The translations under genes were made by a program, and so were the position numbers. Of a DNA stretch of 64,000 nt, positions 16,768-24,699 are shown in pieces. The notes below the pieces were generated by a model. The model was given only the letters and a program-made list of their open reading frames with translations, was not told the DNA's origin and did no database searches. Source of the DNA: Embleya sp049739465 (lineage in GTDB: Bacteria > Actinomycetota > Actinomycetes > Streptomycetales > Streptomycetaceae); contig NZ_JBMHHY010000010.1 in the NCBI RefSeq assembly GCF_049739465.1, forward strand, positions 124,001 through 188,000. The letters are read 5' to 3'. Each line of letters begins with the position of its first letter. Position 1 is the first letter of the stretch.

Positions 16768-17187
16768 ATGCGCAGGAAGCTCGCCGGCCTGGCCGGCGCA
16801 CTGGTCCTCGCCGCGGGACTGGGAACAGCGGGCACCGCCCCCGCGGCGGCCACGGGTCCGGTCGGTTGCGGGGGCCGGGCGGATTTCTTCCGGATGTGGA
16901 CACAGCATCACGGATTCCCCATCTGCTACGCGACCAACGGCTCGGTGTATTACGGCAACAACCCGCCGAAGACGACCTGGACGACGTACGGATTCTGCTC
17001 GGGCAACAACAGCGGTTACATCACCTACTGGGTGCGTCAGACGTACGGGGGAACCGGCTGGCTCAGGTTCACCGACACCTTTCGCGGTTCGGCCGAGACC
17101 GGCCACCCGGACGGGACCTGCATCGACTACTCGAAGACCAGCCCGGGGACGGTCGAAGTAGTCGATTTCGGGATCACCGGACGATAG
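16768..17187 (+). CDS. Small secreted cysteine-containing protein
   Basis: The 139-residue protein has a signal peptide (RRKLAGLAGALVLAAGLG, cleavage near PAAA-TG). The mature part of about 110 residues has four cysteines (VGCGG, PICYATNG, YGFCSGNN, DGTCIDYS) and many Gly, Tyr and Thr residues, consistent with a disulphide-stabilised beta protein. It recalls actinomycete beta/gamma-crystallin-like secreted proteins, but I cannot confirm that. GAAGGAG lies seven bases before the ATG. A truncated secreted-protein gene ends against its 3' side on the other strand. Confidence 0.72.
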   Translation: MRRKLAGLAGALVLAAGLGTAGTAPAAATGPVGCGGRADFFRMWTQHHGFPICYATNGSVYYGNNPPKTTWTTYGFCSGNNSGYITYWVRQTYGGTGWLRFTDTFRGSAETGHPDGTCIDYSKTSPGTVEVVDFGITGR

Positions 17188-17189
17188 GG

Positions 17190-17379
17190 CGGCATGCGCC
17201 CACTGCCGGTCGGGGTCGTCGGAGCAGTTGAAGTCGACCGTCGCGCACTGCCCGGTTGCACTGTTTCGCAGAGCCCTGTCGTTCCAGAGAATCTGGGCAT
17301 TCGCTGTCGTTGTCCCTGAAATAACACCAACAGTCGTGAGCATCGCAATTATGAATGCTCGGACGCGCCGTCTCTTCAC
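17190..17379 (-). pseudogene. 3'-truncated secreted (ricin-like) protein gene
   Basis: From GTG 17379 the minus strand encodes a signal peptide (KRRRVRAFIIAMLTTVGVIS, cleavage near ANA-QI) followed by DRALRNSATGQCATVDF and DDPDRQWAHAA. The TGQCATV ... DRQW spacing resembles the first subdomain of a ricin-type beta-trefoil. The frame then runs antisense into the gene ending at 17187, so about two thirds of the domain is lost. Confidence 0.5.
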
Positions 17380-17530
17380 GATTCCCCGTTTTCGTGGACG
17401 GCTTCCCGGTCCATATTGGTTCGGAATACCGCCGGGCACTCGCCAGAGGCTTTGTCGCGAATGTCCCCAAACGTTATGGCCGGGTCAAGGTGAATAGCCA
17501 TTTCGCCCGAACTGGGATCGGGGGCCGGAG

Positions 17531-17790
17531 ATGTCCGCCCACCACGCGTTCACTGTCGCCACCGACATCCCGGTCTGCTTCCGCGCCCCGGCCGGCCCCC
17601 GGCGGCGCGGCTCCAACGAGAACGTCAACGGCCTGCTGCGGCAGTACTTCCCCAAGGGCACCGACCTGTCCGTCCACAGCCGCGAACATTTCGACGCCGT
17701 CGCCGCCCAGCTCAACGGCCGCCCACGCAAAACGCTCGACTGGGAACCCCAGCCGAGCGCCTGCATAAACTGCCCGTCACCACGCACAAC
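17531..17790 (+). mobile_element. IS30-family transposase C-terminal remnant, copy 1
   Basis: The frame reads RRGSNENVNGLLRQYFPKGT, DLSVHSREHFDAVAAQLNGR and PRKTLDWE. This is the end of the DDE domain of IS30-type transposases (the E of NEN is the last catalytic residue). A one-base loss after TGGGAA shifts the last codons compared with copy 2. The N-terminal two thirds and the terminal repeats are not present. Confidence 0.8.
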
Positions 17791-17868
17791 CGATCATGTG
17801 TTGCGATGGCCCCTCGAATCCAAGTTTCAAGACCACTCAGTTGCGGCGCCTGTCGCCGGCCTTCGCGG

Positions 17869-18237
17869 TCAGCCGAACCAGCCGGTGCAGTTGTACGAGT
17901 CGCCGTTATCGAGGCAGACGTTGAGCTCGTGTACACCATCGCCGTGGTAGAACGCCTTGGTGGTGCCAAAGCTCCCGGGTGGGAGGGTCATACTCCAGTT
18001 CTGCTGACCGCCGGTGCTGAGGTTGTGTTGCATGATCGTCAGGATGCACGGAACGGACGAACTGTTCCTCGCACTCCCGGACCCCCAGTTCGGGGCGCTC
18101 AGGTCAAGGGCCCCAGAGCAACCTTCGGGAGTCGATACTTGTACGTAGCTGGGGGATGCCGCCGCGGGACCGGCCGTGAGGACGCCGGCCGCCAGGACTG
18201 TGGCGAGTCCGCCGAGCACGCTTAAGATTTTCTTCAT
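17869..18237 (-). CDS. Small secreted protein of unknown function
   Basis: The 122-residue protein has a signal peptide (MKKILSVLGGLATVLAAGVL, cleavage near PAAA-SP). The mature part of about 90 residues has four cysteines (EGCSGAL, VPCILT, NVCLDNG, YNCTGW) and a run around QQNWSMTLPPGSFGTTKAF, suggesting a disulphide-rich beta fold. The gene lies between two IS30 remnants in direct orientation. Copy 2 begins about 20 bases upstream of the start, so the native promoter and ribosome site may have been lost; no Shine-Dalgarno sequence is visible. Confidence 0.65.
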   Translation of the reverse strand: MKKILSVLGGLATVLAAGVLTAGPAAASPSYVQVSTPEGCSGALDLSAPNWGSGSARNSSSVPCILTIMQHNLSTGGQQNWSMTLPPGSFGTTKAFYHGDGVHELNVCLDNGDSYNCTGWFG

Positions 18238-18259
18238 AGCCAACAGTGAATGCGGCAAA

Positions 18260-18456
18260 CGAGGGTTGTCAACGCTGCACCCACTACGAGAACACCAACA
18301 GCCTGCTTCGGTAGTACTTCCCCAAGGGGTACGGACCCGTGCGTCCACACCTGCGAGCACCCCGACGTCGTTGCCGCCCAACTCAACGCACACCCACGCA
18401 AAACGCTCGACTGGGAAACCCCAGCCGAGTGCCTGCATAAACTGCTCGCGGACTGA
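18260..18456 (+). mobile_element. IS30-family transposase C-terminal remnant, copy 2
   Basis: Across two frames it reads YENTNSLLR (stop) YFPKG, then HPDVVAAQLNAHPRKTLDWE and TPAECLHKLLAD with a natural stop at 18456. It is related to copy 1 at 17531 and points the same way. A stop codon and a frameshift inactivate it. Confidence 0.75.
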
Positions 18457-18689
18457 TTAACCAACCACTGTTGCAACCGTTCTCCGGAAATCGCCGATCC
18501 ACTCGCCCCAGACGGCCGGCAAGCATCGCCCATGCGTGCGCGGGACCGTTGATCACCGGAAATCGCCGAATGTAGGTATTCCTGACGTGCGCTATTCCCC
18601 GTCGGGTGTCGGCCGGTTCGCGAACGCCGGCAGCCGACGGCCTGACGCTGTCTCCACGAGCCGGACGATGCCAGGGTCCTCGGAAATCG

Positions 18690-18940
18690 CCATCGCATGC
18701 CCTGCGGAGGAGCCACGGTTGGGCGACGGGGTCGCCGAGCCGACAGAGGGCTTCCACGACGTACACGCGCCCCCAGTCGGCCACGCGATCAGTGAACCAG
18801 AGCAGGGCCTCCGCACCCCCAGGCAGTCTTTCCAAGGCGTGTGCCGCAAGGGGACCGAAGTGGTTGGACAGCAGGCCGATCGTTTGGATCAGGGTTGCGT
18901 CGTCGACCGTTCCGACGGCGGCGATCAGGCCGAGTCTCAC
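18690..18940 (-). pseudogene. HEAT-like repeat protein fragment
   Basis: From a GTG at 18940 the frame reads RLGLIAAVGTVDDATLIQTI, FGPLAAHALERLPGGAEALL and WGRVYVVEALCRLGDPVAQP, typical paired helices of a HEAT-type protein. After PWLLRRACDGD the coding signal leaves this frame (another frame continues with EDPGIVRLVETASGRR) and degenerates toward the IS30 remnant. Its GTG overlaps the stop of the upstream gene as GTGA, so the two were probably translationally coupled. Confidence 0.5.
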
Positions 18941-19401
18941 GGTAACCGAGGTGCGATCGGTTCCGTGTCGGACCAGCCATCGGCCCGTTTCGCGAACACG
19001 ACGCCGCGCTGTTCGATCACCTGTGCCACGGTCGTGTCCCCCTCGGCCGCGTCCGCAGGGTGTTCGAGGGGCGACTCGGACACGTCCTTCGCGACGGTGG
19101 GCGTGGTCGCAGGGGTGTCACCCCGGAGCGCGACGTGGCGCCGTTCGTTGTGATTGCTCACCCTCGCGGTGCCGTCGATGCCGTCGGAGGGGTCCCCGAC
19201 GGCGGCGTCACAATGCGGGCAGGCGACCGTGGCCCTGATCCGCTCCCGATACTCCTGCAGCGCCTTGCCCGTTCGGCGACTGCTCGGCGGGACGCTCACC
19301 GGGGCCGGCCCCGCGTCCACCGGGCGGTGCGCGGCACACCAACCGTTCTCCACCGACACCAACGCCCGGCACTGCACCCCCGGGTCGTGCTGCCCTGGCA
19401 A
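18937..19401 (-). CDS. Hypothetical protein with zinc-finger-like motif
   Basis: The 154-residue frame contains VQCRALVSVENGWCAAH near its start and the motif VACPHCDAAVGDPSDGIDGT with RVSNHNERR in the middle. This resembles the short CxxC ... H zinc finger found in many actinobacterial phage and plasmid proteins, though the usual second Cys is Ser here (GDPSDG). The C-terminal part is acidic. I see no firm start codon, so the N-terminal boundary is uncertain. It ends in a GTGA overlap with the HEAT-like fragment. Confidence 0.45.
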   Translation of the reverse strand: MPGQHDPGVQCRALVSVENGWCAAHRPVDAGPAPVSVPPSSRRTGKALQEYRERIRATVACPHCDAAVGDPSDGIDGTARVSNHNERRHVALRGDTPATTPTVAKDVSESPLEHPADAAEGDTTVAQVIEQRGVVFAKRADGWSDTEPIAPRLP

Positions 19402-19640
19402 CGCTGGACGGCTTCGGCATCGGTGAGTGATATCACAGATACATCATGGAGCAATCGATCGGAGTTTCGATCCTCTTGCCGGGCAGGTCGCCGTGCATCC
19501 GCGACGCGCGTCGGCGTCGGCGTCCCGCCGCGGCGACCACACCGGCTCCGGATGGCTGATCGCCTACCAGGCGACCACCTGACCGACCCACCCCCGGCGG
19601 AATCGGGTGGAGGGTTCGCCGAAGACGTCGTCTGGAACAC

Positions 19641-20000
19641 GGCTTCTTCTCGTTCCCCGTGCGTGCGGGTCGCGACGGCCACGGACTGGACGAACAACTC
19701 TTCCCGTACGACCTGTCCGGCTACTGCGACGGCTCCTCCATCCCGCTGGGCACCGCGCCGGCCCTGCTCCGTGCAATGGTGCTGCGCGAGGGCACCCGGC
19801 GCCGGTTGGTCGGGGACGGCGGGTTCTTCGTGCACGTCGGAACGTGCTACGACGTCAAGGTCGGCGTCGTAGCCACGTGTGAGCAGGCCGCGGCCCGCGC
19901 GTGGGACTGGGGTCGACCGTCGACGTCGTCGACCTCCAGCCGTACGATCCCACGCCCGACCGGGTCGCCGAACAACGGTCCGCCGACACCGACTTCCGGA
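19641..20000 (+). pseudogene. Unknown gene remnant with one frameshift
   Basis: The frame reads GLDEQLFPYDLSGYCDGSSI, LGTAPALLRAMVLREGTRRR, GDGGFFVHVGTCYDVKVGV and CEQAAARAWDWG. After a frameshift near 19912 it continues STVDVVDLQPYDPTPDRVAE. Third positions are nearly all G/C in each segment, so this was a gene. I do not recognise the family. Confidence 0.4.
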
Positions 20001-20034
20001 AGGGTGGAGCCGACGACCCGAGGCGCGGACAACC

Positions 20035-20260
20035 ACGCCGACTTCTGCACCGCGGGATCCCCCGGCGGCGGTGACGGCGTGCACTACGACCAGGACCGCG
20101 TCAACCACCACCGGATGCGGATCGGGCCGGCGGGCGAGGTGGGCCGCGCAGTGGAGCACGACCAGGCGTTCCGCTGGGACGCCGCCACCTATTTCAGGGG
20201 CACCGGTGCGTGCCTCTTCCACGAGGTCCCCGCCGGTGTCCGGTGCGCCGACCCTGGCGA
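20035..20260 (+). pseudogene. Unknown gene remnant
   Basis: The plus strand reads ADFCTAGSPGGGDGVHYDQD, RVNHHRMRIGPAGEVGRAVE and YFRGTGACLFHEVPAGVRC with good codon bias. The Cys/His-rich end could belong to a secreted enzyme, but no family is recognised and no start is visible. Confidence 0.3.
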
Positions 20261-20430
20261 AGGCCGCAGATGCATGGTGCGGCGCGGACCGGCTCGGGAT
20301 CCACCGCAGGGCGCCGTTCTTGCGGTTCGCCGCTCCGCACCCACACGGAAGGTGGCGCCCCGGGCGAGGAGGAGAAGCCTGGCCACGCTCCTTGTCCAGG
20401 TGGTCTCGCTTTACCGGGCCGGCAGGGCGA

Positions 20431-21381
20431 TCACAGGACGAGCATGAGCTTGCCGCCGGGGCGGCGGGACCGGCTGAGTTCGGCCGCTTCCTGGATCCGG
20501 TCGAGCGTGTAGGTGCGGGCGACCGGTACGACCAGGACGCCTTCGCCGGCGAGCCGGGCGAACTCGTCCATCCGGTCGTAGCGGATCTCGGTGGTGATCC
20601 GGACGCCCAACTCGGCCGCGGCGGCGAAGTCCGAGACGGTGAGGACACGGTCGGGATCGCCGGTCAGCGCGATCAGGGTCGGTAGCGAGCCGCCGGCCGG
20701 GCCGGGCCGGTCGGCGCGGTCGATGCGGCCCCCGGTCGGCGCCGTGTCCAGGGCGCGGTCGACGCGGCCTCCGGCCAGTGCGCCGACGCGTTCGGCCATG
20801 CCCTCGCCGTAGGCGGTCACCCGGGCGCCGATCTCTTCCAGTGCGGCGGCCCGAGTCGGCCCGGCGGTGGCGATCACCCGAATGCCCCGGTGCAGCGCGA
20901 AGCGCACCGCCGCCTCACCCACGGTGGTACCCGCGCCGTGGACGAGCAGCAGCTCACCCGGCCGGACGCCGAGGTCGTCCAGCGCGCGCCACGCCGTCTC
21001 GGCCGCCATCGGTAGCGCGGCGGCCTGCTCGGCGGTGACACCTTCGGGGATGCGTGCCCAGGCCGGCATCAGCGCGTACTCGGCGGCGCCGGCCGTCGGG
21101 CCGCCGAAGGTGGCCGGGCCGAACACGCGGTCGCCGATCCGGACGCCGGTGACGCCATCGCCGAGCGCGTCGACGGTGCCCGCGATCTCGAGGCCGAGCC
21201 CGCGCGGCAGCGGCGGCAGACGGTCGGCGAGGAGACCGTCGACGATGTGCCAGTCGGCCGGCGTCAGGCCGCACGCCCGCACGGCGATCCGGATCTGACC
21301 GGCTCCCGGCTCCGGCTGTGGGACGTCGCGGAGCACGATCACGTCCGGGGAACCGAACCGGTCGAATTGAAGAGCCTTCAT
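20431..21381 (-). CDS. NADP-dependent quinone-oxidoreductase-like MDR protein
   Basis: The 316-residue protein is a zinc-free medium-chain reductase: MKALQFDRFGSPDVIVLRDV, PADWHIVDGLL, GLEIAGTVDALG, GDRVFGPA, and a nucleotide-binding segment LLVHGAGTTVGEAAVRFAL near residue 145, where the usual GGVG is GTTVG. The C-terminus reads YTLDRIQEAAELSRSRRPGG. It probably reduces quinones or enones in the cytosol. GGGAG lies six bases before ATG 21381. It is divergent from a TetR regulator 83 bp away, with two operator-like palindromes in the spacer, so TetR control is likely. Confidence 0.88.
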   Translation of the reverse strand: MKALQFDRFGSPDVIVLRDVPQPEPGAGQIRIAVRACGLTPADWHIVDGLLADRLPPLPRGLGLEIAGTVDALGDGVTGVRIGDRVFGPATFGGPTAGAAEYALMPAWARIPEGVTAEQAAALPMAAETAWRALDDLGVRPGELLLVHGAGTTVGEAAVRFALHRGIRVIATAGPTRAAALEEIGARVTAYGEGMAERVGALAGGRVDRALDTAPTGGRIDRADRPGPAGGSLPTLIALTGDPDRVLTVSDFAAAAELGVRITTEIRYDRMDEFARLAGEGVLVVPVARTYTLDRIQEAAELSRSRRPGGKLMLVL

Positions 21382-21396
21382 GACGATCTCCCGCCT

Positions 21397-21450
21397 GATG
21401 ACAGCATCTGTTGTCATCGACCGTACCAGCTGACAACAGCTTCTGTTGTC
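21397..21450. promoter_or_regulatory. Two TetR-type operators
   Basis: Site 1 has arms gatgaca/tgtcatc (21397-21403, 21412-21418). Site 2 has perfect arms gacaacag/ctgttgtc (21432-21439, 21443-21450) around ctt. Both contain ACAG-NNN-CTGTTGTC. They lie between the divergent oxidoreductase and TetR genes. Confidence 0.7.
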
Positions 21451-21464
21451 GTAGCCTGGTGGCC

Positions 21465-22037
21465 ATGCCGAGATGGGAATCCGACGCACAGGGCCGGCTC
21501 GAGCGCGCGGCGCTCGAGCTCTTCGAGACGCAGGGCTTCGAGCGCACCTCGGTCGCGCAGATCGCGGGCGCCGCCGGTCTGAAGGAGCGCTCCTTCTACC
21601 GCTACTTCCCGGACAAGCGGGAAGTCCTCTTCGCCGGCAACGAGCTCGAGACCCACCTCGTCGCCCGGTTCGAGGCGACCGACCCGGGCCTCACGCCGAT
21701 CGAAGCGCTGCTGACCGCGCTGAGAACCGCCGAGGAGATCTTTCGCCCGCGCGAGTTCCTGCTGCGCCGCGTCAGAGTGATCGCCGCCAACCCGGCACTG
21801 GCCGAGCGCGATCTGATCAAGCTCGCCGACATCGCCGACGCGCTGGCGCGGGCGCTCGAGCGCCGCGGCGTCGAGCCCGACAAGGCACGGTTCGTCATCG
21901 ACGTGGTGCTGGCGATCCACCGGCGCGCCACGTCCCGCTGGCTGACCGACCCGAACGCCTCCCTCTCCCAGCTGATCACCCAGGCCGCCGACGAGCTGCG
22001 CGAGGCGGTCACGCTGCCGGCTCCGACGGCCCGCTGA
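21465..22037 (+). CDS. TetR-family transcriptional regulator
   Basis: The 190-residue protein has the TetR N-terminal domain: RLERAALELFETQGFERTSV, AQIAGAAGLKERSFYRYFPD and KREVLF (residues 10-56). A helical ligand-binding C-terminus follows. The start at 21465 has GGTGG close upstream; an earlier in-frame ATG at 21411 lies inside the operators. It probably represses itself and the divergent MDR oxidoreductase via the sites at 21397-21450. Confidence 0.9.
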   Translation: MPRWESDAQGRLERAALELFETQGFERTSVAQIAGAAGLKERSFYRYFPDKREVLFAGNELETHLVARFEATDPGLTPIEALLTALRTAEEIFRPREFLLRRVRVIAANPALAERDLIKLADIADALARALERRGVEPDKARFVIDVVLAIHRRATSRWLTDPNASLSQLITQAADELREAVTLPAPTAR

Positions 22038-22130
22038 GTCGGCCCAGGACTTCCGAAGCCGTCCGCAACGGACACGAGGGCGTCCCGTCCCCGGTCGGCC
22101 GACCGGGCTGTGACGCGCATTTCGGGACGG

Positions 22131-22455
22131 TCACGGTGATGGGGCGAGAGCGAGGGTGCGCAACAAGGCGAAGGAGGCTCGCCCGGATGAGCGTCGCTCG
22201 AGGTATTCGATGCGTGTGACTTGACCCGGTATTCGACGCGTGTGACTTGACCCTCGACCATTCCGGAACTCCACTGCAATGTAAGGCCGTTGACGACGGC
22301 GTCCCAGTCGGTCCGGAGCGCGACGGCGAAGTCCTGCAGTGGTTTCGGCCCGTCTTCGAGGGCGTGTGTCATCCGTGCGGTCAGGTCGTTCCCGCGTCGT
22401 TCCCGGGTGATGGCGGCGAAGTCGCCGGCGAGGACGTGGGCCGCGGCCAGGCCGG
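22131..22455 (-). mobile_element. ISL3-family transposase C-terminal remnant
   Basis: The minus strand reads VLAGDFAAITRERRGNDLTA, LRTDWDAVVNGLTLQWSSGM and VEGQVTR. This is the end of ISL3-type transposases (GLTLPWSSGxVEGHVNRIK). A 26-bp tandem duplication (22202-22253) throws the last part out of frame; skipping one copy restores VEGQVTRIEYLERRSSGRAS and a stop at 22131. The rest of the element is missing. Confidence 0.7.
22202..22253. repeat. 26-bp tandem duplication inside the ISL3 remnant
   Basis: Units 22202-22227 and 22228-22253 differ at one base (t/c). As 26 is not a multiple of three, the duplication is itself a frameshift mutation. Confidence 0.9.
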
Positions 22456-22467
22456 ATCGAACAGGCG

Positions 22468-22955
22468 ATGGCGCCCTTTCGTGGCGCCCTCGACCTGCCC
22501 GACACCATCCCCGGCATCAACCGGGCCACCGCCGAAGTGATCATCGCGGAGGCCGGCGGGGGACACGACCCGGTTCGCCTGTGCCAAGCACCTCGCGTCC
22601 CGGGCCGGAGTCCGCCCCGGCCACCACGAATCCGCCGGCCGCACCAAGAACACCAAGGTCAGGCCCGGCAACCCCTACCACCTCGAAGGCGCCCTCGGGC
22701 TCGAGAACCAAGGACACCCATCTCGCGGCCCGACACAAACGACCGACCGCCCGCCGCGGCCCGCTGAGGGCACTCGTCGCCGTCGAGCACTCGATCATCA
22801 CCGCGATCCGGCACATGCTCACCGACCAGGTCGTCCACCGGGAACTCGGCGGCACCCACTTCACCCGACGCGAGCCCGAACGCGCCACCCGCCGGGCCAT
22901 CGGCCGGCTCAACCGACTCGGCTACACGCTCACCCTCGACCCGAGGGAGACCGCA
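22468..22955 (+). mobile_element. IS110-family transposase C-terminal remnant
   Basis: Three frames in succession give the IS110 transposase C-terminal domain: APFRGALDLPDTIPGINRAT with AEVIIAEAG, then KHLASRAGVRPGHHESAGRT with KNTKVRPGNPY, then TKDTHLAARHKRPTARRGPL with VAVEHSIITAIRHML and HFTRREPERATRRAI. The serine/glycine segment of PF02371 is visible. At least two frameshifts inactivate it. It abuts the ISL3 remnant near 22460. Confidence 0.8.
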
Positions 22956-23000
22956 GCCCGACCGACAGACCCGGACACCCGGCGGCCCAGACGCGCCGCG

Positions 23001-23150
23001 TTTGCCCTCGGTGGCGGGCAGTTCGTACGCCCGCACCCGCTTGTCGGTGAGGAGTACTGGCTCCACCCGCGCCCAACACCCGGTCCGTGCGACCCAGTTG
23101 CGTTCGATGTCCTCACCCGAGCAGTCGAAGTCACCACGGAACGCCACACT
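23001..23150 (-). pseudogene. Fragment of a mobile-element-type protein
   Basis: Fifty codons read SVAFRGDFDCSGEDIERNWV, ARTGCWARVEPVLLTDKRVR and YELPATEGKRG. I recall this GDFDxSGEDI ... LPATEGKRGDPR pattern from Toprim-containing proteins of actinobacterial mobile elements; that is memory, not a search. Both ends are lost. Confidence 0.4.
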
Positions 23151-23202
23151 CAAAGGCCTGCCGCGGCGCGGGTATTCGACCCCCGCTTCGTGGACGAAGG
23201 TC

Positions 23203-23724
23203 TTGTGGGGCGCTCTGCCCGCCGGAGCGCAGGACCGCATAGATGCCCTTCTGGCGAAGAAGCATCACGTTCAAGCGATCAAGGCCATCCGGGACGCCTC
23301 CCCGCAGCCCGTGTCGGGCATTCATGAGTGCATGGACCTGATCACGGAGCGCTGTGCTGCGCTGGGGCTGTTGCGTGTTCCCCGTGTCCCGACCGCGTCT
23401 TTGGACGTCGACGTGCTGACCGCCAAGGTCACAGGGCTGCCCCGTCGGCCGGCCGCGATCGAGGCCGTGTGGGACGGAGATACCGAGGGATGGTTCGTCC
23501 GCCTCCTCGCCGTCATGACCGCGCCGAACGCCGAGCACGATCTTGCGCTGGTCCAATTCGGCGGAGACCTGCGCTTGTTCAATCGCGAAGTGCCGCCCTG
23601 GCCGGAGGCGGAGGAGGCGAGCGCCGTTGGGCGGGCCCTTGCGAAGCGATTCGGGGTGCCGTTCCACTTCGGGAGCCCTGAGGCGCCGACCGACACCTCC
23701 TTGCGCTGGTGGGCTTCACTCTGA
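23203..23724 (+). CDS. Hypothetical protein, start uncertain
   Basis: From about 23206 the frame is convincing: GALPAGAQDRIDALLAKKHH, VQAIKAIRDASPQ, GIHECMDLITERCAALG, LVQFGGDLRLFNREVPPWPE and AKRFGVPFHFG. The first part resembles the short helical segment (xQAIKxIRE ... xxEAMDxIxxR) seen in ribosomal L7/L12-like C-terminal domains; the remainder is unknown. Upstream codons belong to antisense of another remnant, so the original N-terminus may be lost. TTG 23203 is only a placeholder start. Confidence 0.5.
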   Translation: MWGALPAGAQDRIDALLAKKHHVQAIKAIRDASPQPVSGIHECMDLITERCAALGLLRVPRVPTASLDVDVLTAKVTGLPRRPAAIEAVWDGDTEGWFVRLLAVMTAPNAEHDLALVQFGGDLRLFNREVPPWPEAEEASAVGRALAKRFGVPFHFGSPEAPTDTSLRWWASL

Positions 23725-23764
23725 AGAGCACCAGGCCAAGAGGAACCTCCTTGCGTCGGCGATC

Positions 23765-24240
23765 TCAGGGCATGTGCGGCCGCGGTGGCATGACTCGGAC
23801 CTTGGCCGCCTCGGCATCCCGGCCGGACAGCGCCGCGTTCTCCAGCGTCATCAGATTGAGAGCAGTCGCGTAGTTCTGGAGCCGCGCCTCCGGAAACCGG
23901 CAGTGGGCCTGAAGGTCGATGTGCTTCCTCTTGAGCTCCTCGAAGGCGTCGGCTGGCCGGACGTGGCTCCGCCGCTGGGCCTCGCTCTTGGCGACCTGCT
24001 CTTGGAAGAGGTCCTTGAGGTCGGGGTGCTGGTGGGTGAGGCGCCGGCGCTTGAGGTCGGCTTCGATGGCCGGCTGGGTGATGTCGAGCCGGCCGTTGGA
24101 CCGCTGCCGGGTTCCCGCGAGGAGCCGGTTCATCGCGGTGATGATCGCCCGGCGGGTCGGGTCGGTCTCGCCGTTGAGCGGAATCTTCGTCGTCGGTCGG
24201 CGGCTCCTTGCTGGTGCGCATCGATGATCCGCCTCAGCCG
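23765..24240 (-). mobile_element. TnpC/DUF6262-like transposition-protein remnant
   Basis: The minus strand reads MNRLLAGTRQRSNGRLDITQ, AIEADLKRRRLTHQHPDLKD and LFQEQVAKSEAQRR. This is the small protein (DUF6262) that accompanies the two tyrosine recombinases of Tn554-type transposons. The preceding MRTSKEPPT segment is in another frame, giving a frameshift near 24200; the coiled-coil end is shortened too. Confidence 0.6.
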
Positions 24241-24256
24241 GTCGAGCTCGTGTCGG

Positions 24257-24658
24257 TCACGCTCGTGTCGCAGTGGTGGGGCGAGGGGGTCGGCGACGAT
24301 CTCGGCGAGGCCGGCCGTCTGCTCGCGGACGTGCTCGATAGTTGCGGTCGGTGCGGGCGAGGTTGGGGCATTTGGGGCGGCCGTCGTTCAGTTCGGGCAT
24401 GACCATCGGGTCGTCGGCCGTCCCTCGGAGCCGGCAGGCGGCGGTGGCCGGGTTGAGGACGCGGGTCATGCCCTGGCCGTGGTGGATCTGTGGGAGCGGG
24501 TTGCCGACGAGGTCGCGGGCCTGGCGCTTGCCGGTCGGGACGCGGCCGGCGAACTCACGACTCGCTGCTGTCACCCGAAGGCGATAGGCATCGGCAGCCG
24601 GGCCGCTGACGTGCTCGCCGTGGGCGAGCTTCTGCTCGTCCTCGGCCAGGTCCTCCAT
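24257..24658 (-). mobile_element. Tn554-type site-specific recombinase C-terminal remnant
   Basis: The frame contains EHVSGPAADAYRLRVTAASR, GNPLPQIHHGQGMTRVLNPA and CRLRGTADDPMVMPELNDGR with PKCPNLARTDRN. It looks like the C-terminal region of the TnpB-like recombinase that precedes DUF6262 genes. A frameshift after PNLARTDRN places the final helix (EHVREQTAGLAEIVADP) in another frame. The catalytic Tyr region upstream is absent. Confidence 0.5.
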
Positions 24659-24699
24659 GCGGGAACAGCCAGTCCTCGAAGGCGAATTCGTCGGGGAAG

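Larger units (their letters stand above)
19402..20430. other. Long stretch with decayed coding remnants only
   Basis: No intact gene is supported here. Two plus-strand remnants have strong codon bias (listed separately at 19641 and 20035). Before them, 19486-19580 reads VHPRRASASASRRG and GSGWLIA, which recalls the start of a trypsin-like domain but is too short to call. Confidence 0.35.
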
